Assembly (NCBI GenBank): GCA_951213105.1
Contig: OX578137.1
Span: forward strand, 81,186,910-81,250,909
Reading direction: 5' to 3'
Origin: Amaurobius ferox
Lineage: Eukaryota; Arthropoda; Arachnida; Araneae; Amaurobiidae
DNA: 64,000 nt
Below the pieces are notes generated by a model. That model did not search any database. It saw only the letters and a list, made by a program, of their open reading frames with translations, and was not told the DNA's origin. How positions within the stretch are numbered: the first letter of the stretch is position 1; each line of letters begins with the position of its first letter. This document shows positions 24,690-37,422 of the stretch, one piece after another. Both the position numbers and the translations under genes were made by a program.

Positions 24690-25611
24690 ATTTCAAATAT
24701 TGGAAAAGTGATTATTTTTCTATATTACTTCTGTTAAAAATGTTTTGTTCGTAGAAAGATTAATTTAATGCAAAATTGGTTCCTCTGAATATTTAAATAA
24801 GCATGTTACTTTGATCAAATAATAATGTAAAACTGGTTGCAAATTCCTGCATTTAACATATTAAACACAAAGCAACTAAAAACAAAATTAACAAATAATC
24901 AGACTTCATTCTATAATTAAAAATGATCCTATAATTTAAACGTGCAGAAACTCCTAATTTCACGTTCTTTTTCTACGAATTAATAAAAAACTCATTTTGT
25001 CTTCCCAAGAAATATGTTGAATTTGGTATAATGTAACCGAATTCATGTAACCGGTTCTTCATCGAAATTACAAAGTCGTTTGAAAGTAATTTGTGTACAT
25101 ATATAGACTAACATATTCAAGCGGAAACAGACTTATGATATTTAAGAAAATTGCATCGTATGAGTATAAGCACATTACTATATATTTCAATATCGCGGAG
25201 CTTGTTTTAAGGATATATAAAAATTTTATGACAAATATAAGCAGCTTCATAAATGCTGAAACAACGGTCCGACAGTTTGGAAATTGCAGTATATATATAT
25301 ATATAAATTCCCAAATAGGACAAGTAGCAATGTACTCGTAAAATGTCTAGATAGGTGACGGAAGTAACCGGCGGGGGGAGTTGCGACCCCCAACACTCCG
25401 GTTAAAGCTTTTTTCCGCCATGGCAAACGCTCCCGGTAGCAGATACTCCCTACACTATTTTCTTCATGACTCTTATAAAACCATAAAAAATTACATTCAT
25501 ACATATACACTTTCAATAACTTGTAAAAATCCAAATGTTTACTGTAATACGCTAAATCAAACCCAAAAGGACACACTATAAATATAACAATTAATTTAAA
25601 ATACTAATGTA
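24688..25611. other. No gene; one G/C-rich foldback
   Basis: Within 25358-25406, TAACCGG and CCGGTTA bracket GGGGGG and CCCCC tracts, a possible hairpin in otherwise AT-rich DNA. The small frames around it lack family resemblance. Confidence 0.4.
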
Positions 25612-25850
<239 letters not shown>

Positions 25851-26229
25851 GTGAAGTAATGTAAGGAAACTAATTAAAGAAAATTAATTATATTTTTGAC
25901 GTCTAACATTGCATCTCTGCACACCCTGTAATCTAGGTCCCTGTGCAACAATTTTATTAAAGTTGTAAAATTGAAGTATAAAAAATGAGTAAATTAAATT
26001 GAATTATTCCTAATTGAAGGCCTCATTACCAATGAAGTTCTTTTAATGGAGTGTAAGTATCTAAGCATTTTGTATGCAGCAGTAAAGTGACGGTTATAAC
26101 GCAACATAATGCGCAAAGAAATAATTTTGGTATATTGATCATTATAGCAGCACATGATAATATTATTCTACCTTTAAAATACAATCCACATAAAAGAATC
26201 TTGATTGTTCAACAATACTCGTTTCAAAT

Positions 26230-26410
26230 AAATGTTTCATACATACATACAATTCCCAAACAGATACATAAACACACAGACACATATGTAACAGTAGCAT
26301 AGTTGATCCCTATCACACAAGTGCATCAAACGTGCAAATATACAGAATACTCAAATTCGAATTTCTGTCCTCTCCCCAATATTTCTCCTACACATATACT
26401 ACGTGTTTGT
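26230..26410 (+). mobile_element. Old decayed 3' fragment of an A-like element
   Basis: After a broken CA zone the order 'gatccctat', 'catcaaacgtgc', 'actcaaattcgaatttctg', 'ctccccaatatttctcc' follows the 3' end of A elements word by word with many changes. The terminal hairpin is lost. Confidence 0.5.
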
Positions 26411-27150
26411 TTTGAAGAAGAAAATAGAAAATAATAAAACCTAACTATATTTGCGTTTACATAATTTAAATCCCAGACTAGAACTTCTATGTTTTAAGAA
26501 GCTATGAGTGACAAAAACGGTGACACGATGTAATTACTTAAAACTTCCCTTTAATACCTCATCATTAGGCTGACAATCTACCTCCAAAAGAAGAATTATC
26601 TAAAGGATTATGTCCATAACTAATGGATGTACGTAATCTTTGGCAGGTGTGTTTGATGTAACATAATTAACTGTCTCTTTAATTTTGATAACTAATTACA
26701 TTTTTACAAGGGTTTCATTGTTACTGAACTTTTTTTAAATGCTGAAATTTATTACCATGTCTTTTTATTTTTCTTGTAAACGTGTCTGTAGATTTTTGTA
26801 ACAATTTCTATCTGGGAGGTGAAAAATATTCTGAAATTATATAGGATTTATTTTTTACTTAATTTGATAATTGAGCATATTTATTTTCCTTACAGCACAC
26901 AGCATGCGTAAAATGAGATTACTAGGAGGGAGTCAGATGCTAACTTTGCGAATTCCTAAATATGAAACAATAATTTGCATGACTTCCTCTATATGCATAG
27001 CACAATATATTCCATATATTCCATAATAAAATATTTTCATAATATATTTCAATTTAATAAATAATCAAATCATACATTTCAAAGTAAAGGGTTCGAAGTG
27101 TCTTTATGATTTTTACAGTTTAATGAAGCTTTATGAAAATACAAAAAGAA
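26411..27150. other. No gene seen
   Basis: This is AT-rich sequence without a recognised family. Confidence 0.4.
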
Positions 27151-27998
27151 TCTGATGTGGGCAGCACATGACTTTCCTTATATAATGCAATGAATTTACT
27201 ACGTTTAAAGTAAAACAAATAGATTATTTTTATAGTAGATATTTATATTCTTTCCGAGGTACTGAATTTTCGTCAATGAGTCGTTATTTTCATTGATTTA
27301 GCGTCATTTTTGTCCATTTAGCGAATTTTTAGTTAATTTAGAAACATTTAGAATAGCCGCCAAGTTGGCGACATTCCACCAAATTCGTCGCCCAAATATC
27401 GCCAAGCTTTATGGACGTAGAAATAAGTTATTCTTACAGCAATAAATGACTATTGGCGTTCAAATACAAAAGTATTACTCAAAGTATCTTAGTATCTTTT
27501 TTCATGAATGGAACGAGCTAGATCCACGAGAATGATGTCACAAAATTTATCTCATGGTATTACATATGAAAAGTGAATATGCTTCACAATAGGATTTTTT
27601 TTTATTTTATATGACTTTTTGATAATTTTTTTTGAAAAATGTGCAATATTTCGAGAACGGTTCATGTTATCGTTCTAAAAGTTATGTCAATCGTTTTTTA
27701 ATGAAAAATTACATAAGAAATGTCTATATTCGTAACATTATTACAGGTTTTGGTTTTTGACGATTTTTTCAAAATTTCACTCAAAAATTTAGGGGCGTTC
27801 TGACCATTCGATTGCGTATGAAAACAATAGGCCTACAGTGTTTACGATGTGTAATTTTTGTACCAAATTTCGTTCGAATTGGTCTATTCGTTCGTCAGTT
27901 ATCGTCTCCACAGACTGACTGACACACACACACACACACACTCCGGCCGTCCAAATAGGTGCTCTTAGTCCCCTGGACGAGTCGGACGGTCTGGGTCT

Positions 27999-28061
<63 letters not shown>

Positions 28062-28175
28062 CAAACACACACACACACACATCACTTCAAAAATTTTCGA
28101 TTAGCGATCAGGGAAGCTTGAAACGTACTCTCCCGTCGAAAATTCGAATTCGAATTTTCGACCCCTTCACAATAC
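27151..28175 (+). mobile_element. A element, copy A8, hairpin lost, SINE scrap in its CA run
   Basis: The 5' end is intact (TCTGATGTGGGCAGCACATG). The body is standard. The CA zone (27923-28082) is split by a piece of about 58 bp (27944-28001), 'ccggccgtccaaa' to 'gtcggacggtctgggtct', which is the 3' end of SINE S1. After 'cttcacaatac' (28175) the sequence runs into A-rich DNA, so the terminal hairpin is missing. Confidence 0.85.
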
Positions 28176-28789
28176 AAAAAGAATGAAAAAAAATAAAAAA
28201 AAAAGAATGTGGACAGGAATTACCCCAGAAACTTAGTAACAGTGAATTTCCCTGTGTGGCAGTATTGCTATTTCACAAAGTCGCGCTGTGTATTTAACTA
28301 TTATTGATTTTAATAACTGCGTATAATGATAATAGTTATATCTTATAAACAAGAATGATAAATCATGCATAAGCATTGATTATGAAACACTTTCCAACTG
28401 AAATGTAATTTCATTTAAAAATTTCTAAAATGTGATGCATTCAGTGGTGATATCTTTTACATTATCACAGTACTACAGTAAATTATTATACTTAAATATT
28501 CAAAACTGTATCGAAATATAAATTATCTGATTCTGTATGCAAAATCAATGAATATTTCATTCATATAACTTGTATTCCAGACTCCAGAGCTAAATAATGT
28601 TGTGTGAAAAAAATTCAGCAATCCTTATGTAATTCATCTTACAATCGCTTGAGATATTTGCATTCTGCATATGTTAAAATTAGGCTTCGTTGAAGAAATA
28701 ATTAAAGTTTAGGGATCATTTAAAATCACAACTATTGTAATTGCATAGGCACGGAATTTAGATACACAGATAATACACAGATAATATAT

Positions 28790-29634
28790 GTGTGTGCGTG
28801 TATGTACTCAAAGTATTGGAATCGTGTCGAAGATCGGAACTCGAATTTTCAAAGGATCTACACGTTTTGGGACTTCCAGAACACGAAAAAACTATTTTTA
28901 GGAAGACGTCTATGTGTGTAAGGGTGTATCTGTGTATGTTTCTGTGTGTCTGTGTGGATATTACATCCACTCTAATTGAAAAACTAATGGACCGAATATC
29001 ATACAATTTGGTAGGTATGTTTTTTGTGGGAAATCCTGATGTTCATTAGATTATACTACGATTCGTAATAAAAGAAACTGCCTTCTTTGCGAAATGGCCG
29101 CAGAAATTGCCTTTATCCACTCTAGCTAAAAACTAATGGAACAAATTTAACAAAATTTGGTGTATAATATTTCAATAACCTACAAGTGATTTATATACCA
29201 AATTTAACAAAATTTTGTGTATAAATCATTTGTAGGTTATTCTAGTACGATTCGGGAAAAAGAAACGGGCTATTTTTGCGAAATGGCCGCAAAAATCGTT
29301 ATATATAAAAATGAAAGACTACATGTGCTCAATTATATCAATTAAATTCCTATTTTATACGTGATTTTTGACAAAAAAAAGACTAAGACTAACCCCATTA
29401 CTCTAGGACTTGCCGTTCTTGAGGTATTCTAGTTTTTTCGCGTTTTTGCTACGCCACCTTTGACAACAAGTCCAGCTATCAAATGAGAACCAAATTTAAG
29501 TTTAGCGTGTAAATTCAATGTCATTTAAAATACTTATGGTTGTTATTTTGTGAAGATAAACTCATGTTATTATTGAAGAAATAAAGAGAACGAATATGAG
29601 TCTGCAGGGAAAGACATGGTCTGTCCACATCAGA
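28790..29634 (-). mobile_element. B element, copy B1, inside E1
   Basis: The minus-strand 5' end is TCTGATGTGGACAGACCATG, then the arm GTCTTTCCCTGCAGACT (29600-29616). The body shares 'caaaggtggcgtag', 'catttgata.ctgg', 'cgaatcgtac.a.aat' and 'agctagagtggata' with the B copy at 45367. The microsatellite near the 3' end is a degenerate TG zone (28914-28960). The 3' hairpin is eroded near 28790. E2 lacks this unit. Confidence 0.75.
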
Positions 29635-30339
29635 ATTTTTAACAATATTACAACAATGATTTATAGAAGTGAACGGGGATTATTTTCAGGTCATTTCGAA
29701 AAAAATGTATGATCTATATTTAAAGATCTATCAAATTTTTATCGAATAAAATGTTCAATAAATTTAAGCTGTGTACCAAATTTTAACTCTCTAGGAAGTA
29801 GGAAAGTGCATTAAAAATGCCATCAAATAAGTATATCATGAAGAGTTATATAAAATCAAAAAAAAATGAATAATTGTTATCTACCAAATTTATTTTAAAA
29901 TGTGAAGCCTCTCCCATATGCAAAACGTTTCAACACTTGGAAAGATATTTATTATATAATATATCTCTCTTTTATTTCTGGATGATATCCCAAAGTCAGA
30001 ATTTAATTGAATTTGTTTTTTTCCCCATATTAAATAATTTTTAATTAAAAAACTACTTAACATATTTTACTGAATTTTTTTTTATATATTCTATGAGATA
30101 ATGTGAATATTTTCTAAAAATTTCGAAGGAATTCGTGAATTTTAAATTTACTTAAAACATGTTTGAAAAATTAGGTCCCATAGGGTTCAATGTATTTCAT
30201 TTTTTCAACCCGGGTTCAATAAAAAACTAATTGGGTGATATTATTTATTTATATTCCCATAGGTCCTACTGACCGTCTGAACAACATACTAAAATTTCAT
30301 TTTGATAAAGTCATTTTTACGGCAGTTATCGTGCTAACG

Positions 30340-30385
<46 letters not shown>
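30340..30385 (+). repeat. (GACA)n microsatellite
   Basis: About eleven GACA units near the 3' end of E1, just before its terminal hairpin. Confidence 0.95.
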
Positions 30386-30850
30386 ATGAACAAAGTCATA
30401 AACACTTTTCAACTTTGTTGTAAAGTGTTAATAAAAATATTTATAGAGCTAAATCTTGTGAAACGCAATCTGGCAATGCAATTTCCATATTCACGTCTAT
30501 CATAATATAATTTGGTACAAATAATACTATGCTGGAGACCATTATCTTGCTACGCTGTGAATAGTCTACAGGGATTTGCAAATCCTCTTTAGTCCTCATA
30601 TTTCATGCAGATAAGCTATGATACTGAAAGCTAAGGTTTAATTATCATATCTATATCAGGAATGCAGTGGAATTCAGTTTTGGGTATGTAGCACCTGTTT
30701 CGAAACTTCGTTATTTGAATTTATTTAGATTTTAAGCAGTGAAATTATTTCTTGGATGAAATAAAACATGTGGTTTATTTTTATATTCATATAAATTATG
30801 ATAAAACCATGAATTAAATTATGAGATATTTTTTTGCTTTCTGACACGTA

Positions 30851-31146
30851 ATCTTCTTCTTCTTCTTCGACCCAGACCGTCCGACCTACCAAAAAGGTAT
30901 AAGATATCTGTTTTGACTGCCGGGAAGTGTCACCCAATTTAGACCGCAAACCCAAGGGGGCAGGTATCCACATGGACCGTACCCTCCTTCCCTTACCACC
31001 AACCTCTCGGACTTACTTATGGACCCATAGGTTTACCGTGATCGTACACCGCATGAAGACGGCGGCAGTTTTGCCAGTGGCGTGAATCGAACCAGGGTCG
31101 ATCGATTGAAATTCCCGCGCTCCTAACCACTGGGCTGTCGCACCCA
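30851..31146 (-). mobile_element. SINE S1, full copy (S1d) inside D1
   Basis: The minus-strand tRNA-like head ends near 31146 and the body and 3' end match S1c. The tail is (GAA)n-like instead of (CAA)n. It occupies the same site as S1e in D2, so it was inserted before the duplication. Confidence 0.9.
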
Positions 31147-31823
31147 ATATACGTAATATTCAAACAGTGTTGTTTCATGTTATTGAGAACATGTATTGGG
31201 AACATGTTGTTTTCACGACAATTTTCGATCTCGAGTTTCTGATGCCAATATGCGTATAATACCTCCTGAACCCGTATTGACTATTTTAATACCTCCTGAA
31301 CCCGTATTGACTATTTTTGGAGTGTCGTCCGTCTGTATGTCTGTCTGTGGTTGATTTCTTATGCACACGATAATGCTCTTAAATATTAATGGATTTTTGG
31401 GAAAATTTATATCCGACTTTGTTATAGAAAATTCTAGAACTAGATAGAATTTTTTTAAATTCGAGTGAAATCTTAATGAAATTGTAGTTTTTTTAATATG
31501 GCAGCATAGGACAAAATTTGACGAATTCATGCATAAAAGGGTTTATTTATAACCTAATGCTCGCGGAAATTAATAGTTTCAGTAGTTGTTGTGAAAAATA
31601 GTCCGATACATTGTTTTTGTTCGTGACATCATTAGGACCCTCGGAGGGCAAGTTATCAATCAAAATACTTTTTCAAGTCCTTTAAAGTGAAGGGTCACAC
31701 GCTGTAATTATAATCGTTCGAAATCAGGATACCGATTTTTCAAAATATTTCTTGTAAAATATGAAAAGAAAAATGGATTATGGTATGAGAAAGTCGAATT
31801 GAGCCACATTTCAGGTAATTTTT

Positions 31824-31961
31824 ACTTTCCTTATATACATAATACATAAGGAAAGTATTGTGACGGGGTCGAAAATTTGAATTCGAGTTTTCGACGGGAG
31901 AGCACGTTTCAAGCGTCCGTGATCACGAATGAAACATTTTTGCAGTGATGTCTGTGTGTGC

Positions 31962-32000
<39 letters not shown>

Positions 32001-32762
32001 AGTGAGTCTATGGAGACTATAACTAACGAGCGAATGAACCGATTTGAGCGAAATTTTGTACAAAATCACAATCCGTAAACACTGGAAGCCAATTGTTTTT
32101 ATACGCAATCGAATGTTCAGAACCCCCCTAAATTGTCGAGGGAAATGTTGAAAAAAATCGTCAAAAAATCAAAACATCTAATAAAGTTACGTAAATAGAC
32201 ATTTTTTATATAATTTTTCATTACAAAAAGATTGACATAAATTTTGGAACGCTAACATGAACCGTTCTCGAGATATTACACATTTTTCAAAAATATTATC
32301 AACAAGTTATATAAAATAAAAAAAAATATTTCCTATTGAGAAACATGTTCATTTCTTTATATGCAATACCATGAGATAAATTTGGTGACATCATTCTCGT
32401 GGATCTAGCTCGTTCCATTCATGAAAAAAGATACTTTGAGTAATACTTTGTATTTGAAAGCCAATAGTCATTTATCTTCTGTAAGAATAACTTATTTCTT
32501 CGTCCATAACGCTTGGTGAGATTTTGGCGACAGATTTGGTGGAATGTCGCCAATTTGGCGACTTTTTTATATGTTGCTAAATTAAAGAAAAACTCGTCAC
32601 ATGGATAAGAATGACACTAAATTAATGGCGACTCATTGACGAAAATTCAATATCTTGGAATGAATATAAATATCTACTATAAAAATAATCTATTTTTTTT
32701 TACTGTAAATGTAGTAAATTCATTGCATTATATAAGGAAAGTCATGTGCTGCCCATATCATA
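31824..32762 (-). mobile_element. A element, copy A9, at the D1/D2 junction
   Basis: A full-length minus-strand copy has its hairpin at 31824-31855, a TG run at 31957-32000 and the 5' end near 32762. On its left the D1 sequence stops at TAATTTTTA. In D2 the same word continues into 'gaggtgtaac', so the hairpin end sits exactly where D1 stops. Confidence 0.9.
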
Positions 32763-34145
32763 TTTTTGATTATCTAATAACTGCGTATAAAGACAATTAT
32801 ATCTTATAAAATATATTTAAAGAGCTAAATCTTGTAAAACCCAATCTGGCAATGCAAGTTCCACATTCACGTCTATCATAATATAATTTGGTACAAATAT
32901 TCCTATGCTGGAGACCATTATCTTGCAACACAGTAAATAGTATACATGGATTTGCAAATCCTCTTTAGTCCCCATATTTCATGCAGATAAGATATGATAC
33001 TGAAAGCTTTAATAGTAGTAAGATTTAATTATCATATCTATATCAGGAATGCAGTGGAATTCAGTTTTGCGTATGTAACACAAGCTTCGAAACTTCGTTA
33101 TTTGAATTTATTTAGATTTTACGCAGTGAAATTATTTCATGGATGAAATAAAACATGTGGTTTATTTTTATATTCATATAAATTATGATAAAAACATGAA
33201 TTAAATTATTAGATATTTTTTGCTTTCTGACACATAATCTTCTTCTTCTTCTTCGACACAGACCGTCCGACCTACCAAAAAGGTATAAGATATCTCTTTG
33301 GACTGCCGGGAAGGACCACCCAATTTAGACCGCAACCCAGGGGGGGGGGGGAGGTATCCACATAGACCGTGCCTGCCTTCCTCTACCATCAACCTCTCGG
33401 AATGACTTATGGACCCACATGTTTACCGTGATCGTACCCCGCATGAAGATGGCGGTAATTTTGACTGTGGAGGAAATCGATCCCGGGCCGACGGTGCGCA
33501 ATTCCCGTGCGCTAACCACTGGGCTGTCGCGCCCCATATACGTAGTATTGGGAACGTGTTGTTTTCACGAAAATTTTCGATCTCTAGATTCTGATGCCAA
33601 TATACGTATAATACATCCTGAACCCGTATTGACTATTTTTGGAGTAGTGTCCTTCTGTATGTCTGTCTGCTGTCAATTTCTTATGCGCACGATAATGTTC
33701 TTAAATATTAATGGAATTTTGGGAAAATTTATATCGGACATTGTTATAGAAAATTCTAGAACTAGATAGAATTTTTCTTAAATTCGAGTGAAATCTTAAC
33801 GAAATTGTATATTTTTTAATATTGTAGCATAGGACTTAATTTGACGATTTCATGCACAACAGAGTTTATTTATGGCTTAATGATCGCGGGACTTAATAGT
33901 TTCAGTAATTGTTGTGAAAGATAGTCCAATACATTGTTTTTGTTCGTGGCATCATTAGCCCCTTCGGTGGGCAAGTTATCAATCAAAATACTTTTTCAAG
34001 TCCTTTAAAGTGAAGGGTAACGCGCTGTAATTATAATCGTTTGAAATCAGGATACCGATTTTTCAAAATATTTCTTGTAAAACTTGAAAAGAAAAATGGA
34101 TTATGGTATGAGAAATTCGAATTGAGCCCAATTCACTTAATTTTT
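32763..34145 (+). repeat. Segmental duplication unit D2
   Basis: This is the uninterrupted partner of D1 and gives the empty site for element E1. Similarity stops around 34140 at the TAATTTTTA word. Confidence 0.85.
33239..33537 (-). mobile_element. SINE S1, full copy (S1e) inside D2
   Basis: It is the orthologous partner of S1d with the same (GAA)n-like tail. It contains a G9 run (33340-33350) and a box B-like segment GGGATCGATTTCC on the minus strand. Frames at 33201-33769 are read-throughs. Confidence 0.9.
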
Positions 34146-35525
34146 AGAGGTGTAACAATGCAGATCGTATGGAAAGCCTAAAGATATTTGATGTGCTTAT
34201 AGCATTTAAATTTTCTCATAGATATTCCTTAAAACATCTATTTCTTAAGATCAGTTATGCTTAGGTGATAAATTATACAGATTCAACCTCAAATTCTTAA
34301 GAAGGTACAGTGGTTTACTATGAATTTGTTTTTCCTTTTTTCCCAGTTACTGTGCAAACATTTTCCTTAAACATCTATTTCTCAAAATTGGAAATATATA
34401 GAGCTTAGAAAATTACTGATATAGGTTCACCAGAAAAATTCGAAAAGTGTAAGAATATTCAGTAAGGGTTTCAAATTTGAGTTCTAAACTTATCAGCTCC
34501 GATTCAAATTTTCATTTTTCTTCCAACAATTTTTTACCCGTAATCTGGTGTAGATATGACATAGTTAATGACTAATTTGAATTCAGCATAGGATTTTAAA
34601 GGACGTAGGGGGTTTATTAAAATTTTCCCATTTTAGTTCAGGAGGTGTTACTTATGCTTTTGACGAAAATTTGTATAACTGTGCAAAATAAGTGAGCAAA
34701 AATAAAAAAAAAAATACTTCATGGTTTGAAAATGATGTGTAAACATCATTTGCAGGATCCTCCATAGATCATTTTTTCCTTCTATAATTTAATGTGCTTT
34801 TTAGAGTGCGTATATATTTGCTAGGTAATACAGTACATACCTTTTATACGCTTTTCAAAGGACCAGAAGCAAAAATGCATAAAATGCAAATTAATATATA
34901 ATGCAACTTTACTGCAAGATCTGTAACAAAGTGGTGACATAGACAGTTACTACTAATAGAACTCGTCTGTTGGAGTCATTACGAAATATGGTCGAAATCG
35001 GTGTCTAAACAACTTGCTGATTTCTATGGATACTAATAAATACAATCCTACCAGAAATCAACTTTTTTCAAAATTGCAAAAAATTATTATTTTTTTTCAA
35101 ATTTGAGTCCGGTTACTTGTTGGCTGTATGCAATAGAGGTTCCCCCAATAGTGACATATTGCAGACTTCCTTGCTACCATGACCTATGTGTGATTTTCTC
35201 TGAAAGCGGATGCATTATAAGTGTAATGCGGATTATCGGATGCACTTGCAATTGGAGATCAGCTTTAACTTTTCGAATGCTCCCTATAGACCGGTTCTGT
35301 AATCATGAGCCTGTTTTGAGGTTCTTTTTCCCGGCTCATCCAGTTCTTATATATAAAAGTTACAGGAAGTACAAAAATACACCAGGTTAGAAAACGAATA
35401 AATGAATTTCACTGAGTACACAATCAGTTGCTTTTCGAGACGAAACGACTGCAATTTAATCAAAGCATCTGCTTTCGAATTGTCGCCCGCGGTGGGAAAG
35501 AGATCACAGATTTAATTTGAAAAAA
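34146..35525. other. No gene seen
   Basis: The word 'aaacatctatttct(t/c)aa' occurs at 34213-34240 and 34368-34385, suggesting an old internal duplication. The frame at 35103-35390 is cysteine-containing but matches nothing I know. Confidence 0.35.
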
Positions 35526-36271
35526 TCTGAGGTGGGCAACACATGGCTTTCCTTATATAATGCAATGAATTTCATAATTTTAGAGTAAAAAATGGGTTTT
35601 TCTTATAATAGATACTTATATTCTTTCCAAGATATTGAATTTTCGACGATTAGTCGCCATTTTCATTGATTTAGCGTCATTTTTATCCTTTTGACGAGAT
35701 TTTCGTTAATTTGGCAACATTTAAAAAAATCACCAAGTTGGCGACATCTCGCCAAGCGTTATGGATGGAGAAATAAGTTATTATTGTAGCAGATAAATGA
35801 CTACTGGTGTTGAAATAAAAAGTATTACTTAAAGTATCTTTTCTCATGAATGGAACGAGCTAAATCCACGAAAATGATGTCACCAAATTTATCGCATGAT
35901 TTTATATATGAAAAGTGAACATGTTTCTCAACAGATAATATTTTTTTTTAATTTACGGGATTTTTTGATAAATTTGTTTGAAAAATGTACAATAACTACA
36001 GAATGGTTCATGCTAGCTTTCTAAAGTTTATGTCAATCGTTTTTAAGGAAAAATTACATATGAAATATCTATTTCCATAACTTTATTAAAGGTTTTGAGT
36101 TTTTGATGATTTTTTCAAAATTTTGCTCGAAAATTTAGGTGGGATCTGATCATTCGATTACGTTTGAAAACAACATGCGTCCAGTATTCATAGATTGTGA
36201 TTTTTGTACCAAATTTCATTCGAATCGTTCCATTCGTTCGTGAGAGATCGTCTCCACAGAGTCACTGACTG

Positions 36272-36302
<31 letters not shown>

Positions 36303-36448
36303 CACACACACACAGACAGACACCACTTCAAAAATGTTTTATTCGTGATCAGGGATGCTTGAAACGTGCTTTCCCGTCGAAAACTCGAATTCGAATTTTC
36401 GACCCCGTCACAACACTTTCCTTATACATTATGTATATAAGGAAAGTA
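35526..36448 (+). mobile_element. A element, copy A10 (full length)
   Basis: The 5' end is TCTGAGGTGGGCAACACATG and the 3' hairpin spans 36414-36447. The CA zone is at 36273-36322. One half of the TCGCCAA block is shortened (35745). Confidence 0.9.
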
Positions 36449-37422
36449 AAAATGGTAGAAAAATAATTTTTAGACTTTCAAGTTTTCAATAATTTTAACC
36501 CTTTGATAACTTTCCAGGCTTTCAGATAGCTACTTTAGAATACCATAGCCTGCCGAACGTAATGTATGGATTTCAGTCCCCAGACTATGGAATATAATCC
36601 CTATAACACTCATTTTTGTTCCCAAGGTAATATCTCCCAGACAGGATTTGTTACCAGAATTACCAGAATTTCTCTCTCTGATAAGTGACAACCCCTCCTC
36701 TTGGGGATCACTGTTCTCCGTCTCAATCCCCTATCTAGACGGTAGAAGCATATGTTACAGCAACTGGTACAGTCGTCGGCCGGAAATCTGGCATTTTGAA
36801 TGGAAATCCGGAAGAGTCGAACTAGTATTTAAAGAGTTAAACTAATTCGACATCTAAAATAATCTCGACGAAGTGCACATTACGGGGAAGGGAAATACAT
36901 CTGTAGCACTTTTCACAGCTGTTTAACAATTAGATTTTCCGCTACAGCACGATGGTATACAAGCATATTACTTTATTATGTAAAATCAATCATTGGCAAT
37001 ATACATTTTAATTTGTTCACTAATTCTTCAGTGCTAAGTTAAACGTAAGTACATTTTACTCCAATAAAATTCTTCCATTGGCCTAATTTAAAGTTTAAGT
37101 GTTTCTAATTTAAGTGTTTCTTTCGTGATTGATTATACTCAATGGGTTTTCCAGGGCATACACACACATCTCATCATCGCAAAACACATCTCATCATCGC
37201 AACCATAACGAGCAAAATATGACTAGAGCAATGTTGCCATATGCCAAAAAGAAAAGATGTGATTTGCTGTTGCCAAAGAGAGTAATAAAAACAGCACTGC
37301 GCAAAAGCAATAAAATGAGTTATTCAACAGTTAAAGCTTCAAGATAAAAAGATGAAAATATAATTTCAAGAGAATGAAGAAGTACGGCTAAAATAAGATA
37401 ATAAGGGGAGAATAAGAGAATT
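36449..37422. other. No confirmed gene
   Basis: The frame at 36648-36845 is unrecognised. A 19-base word ('acacatctcatcatcgcaa') is doubled at 37165-37202. No other feature is seen. Confidence 0.35.

Larger units (their letters stand above)
28350..30430 (+). mobile_element. E element, copy E1, hosting a B element
   Basis: The unit is absent from the matching site in D2. Its 5' part has the arm AACACTTTCCAAC (28386-28398). Its 3' part has a (GACA)n run (30340-30385) and then a terminal hairpin, 30401-30429. The hairpin stem is AACACTTT/AAAGTGTT, then a T-T mismatch, then CAAC/GTTG with loop TTT. The left arm of this hairpin repeats the 5' arm with one change. A diverged second copy without the B insertion lies on the minus strand at 62530-63610. 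No protein is encoded. Confidence 0.75.
28298..31823 (+). repeat. Segmental duplication unit D1 (interrupted by E1)
   Basis: 28298-28349 matches 32764-32809, and 30431-31823 matches 32810-34140 nearly base for base. Shared landmarks include 'gagctaaatcttgt.aaac', 'gctggagaccattatcttgc', the S1 insertion, 'acccgtattgactatttt' and 'aaatggattatggtatgaga'. The pieces are contiguous in D2, so the 28350-30430 segment is an insertion. D1 also has a small internal duplication of a 30-bp piece near 31257-31316 ('tacctcctgaacccgtattg'). Confidence 0.85.
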
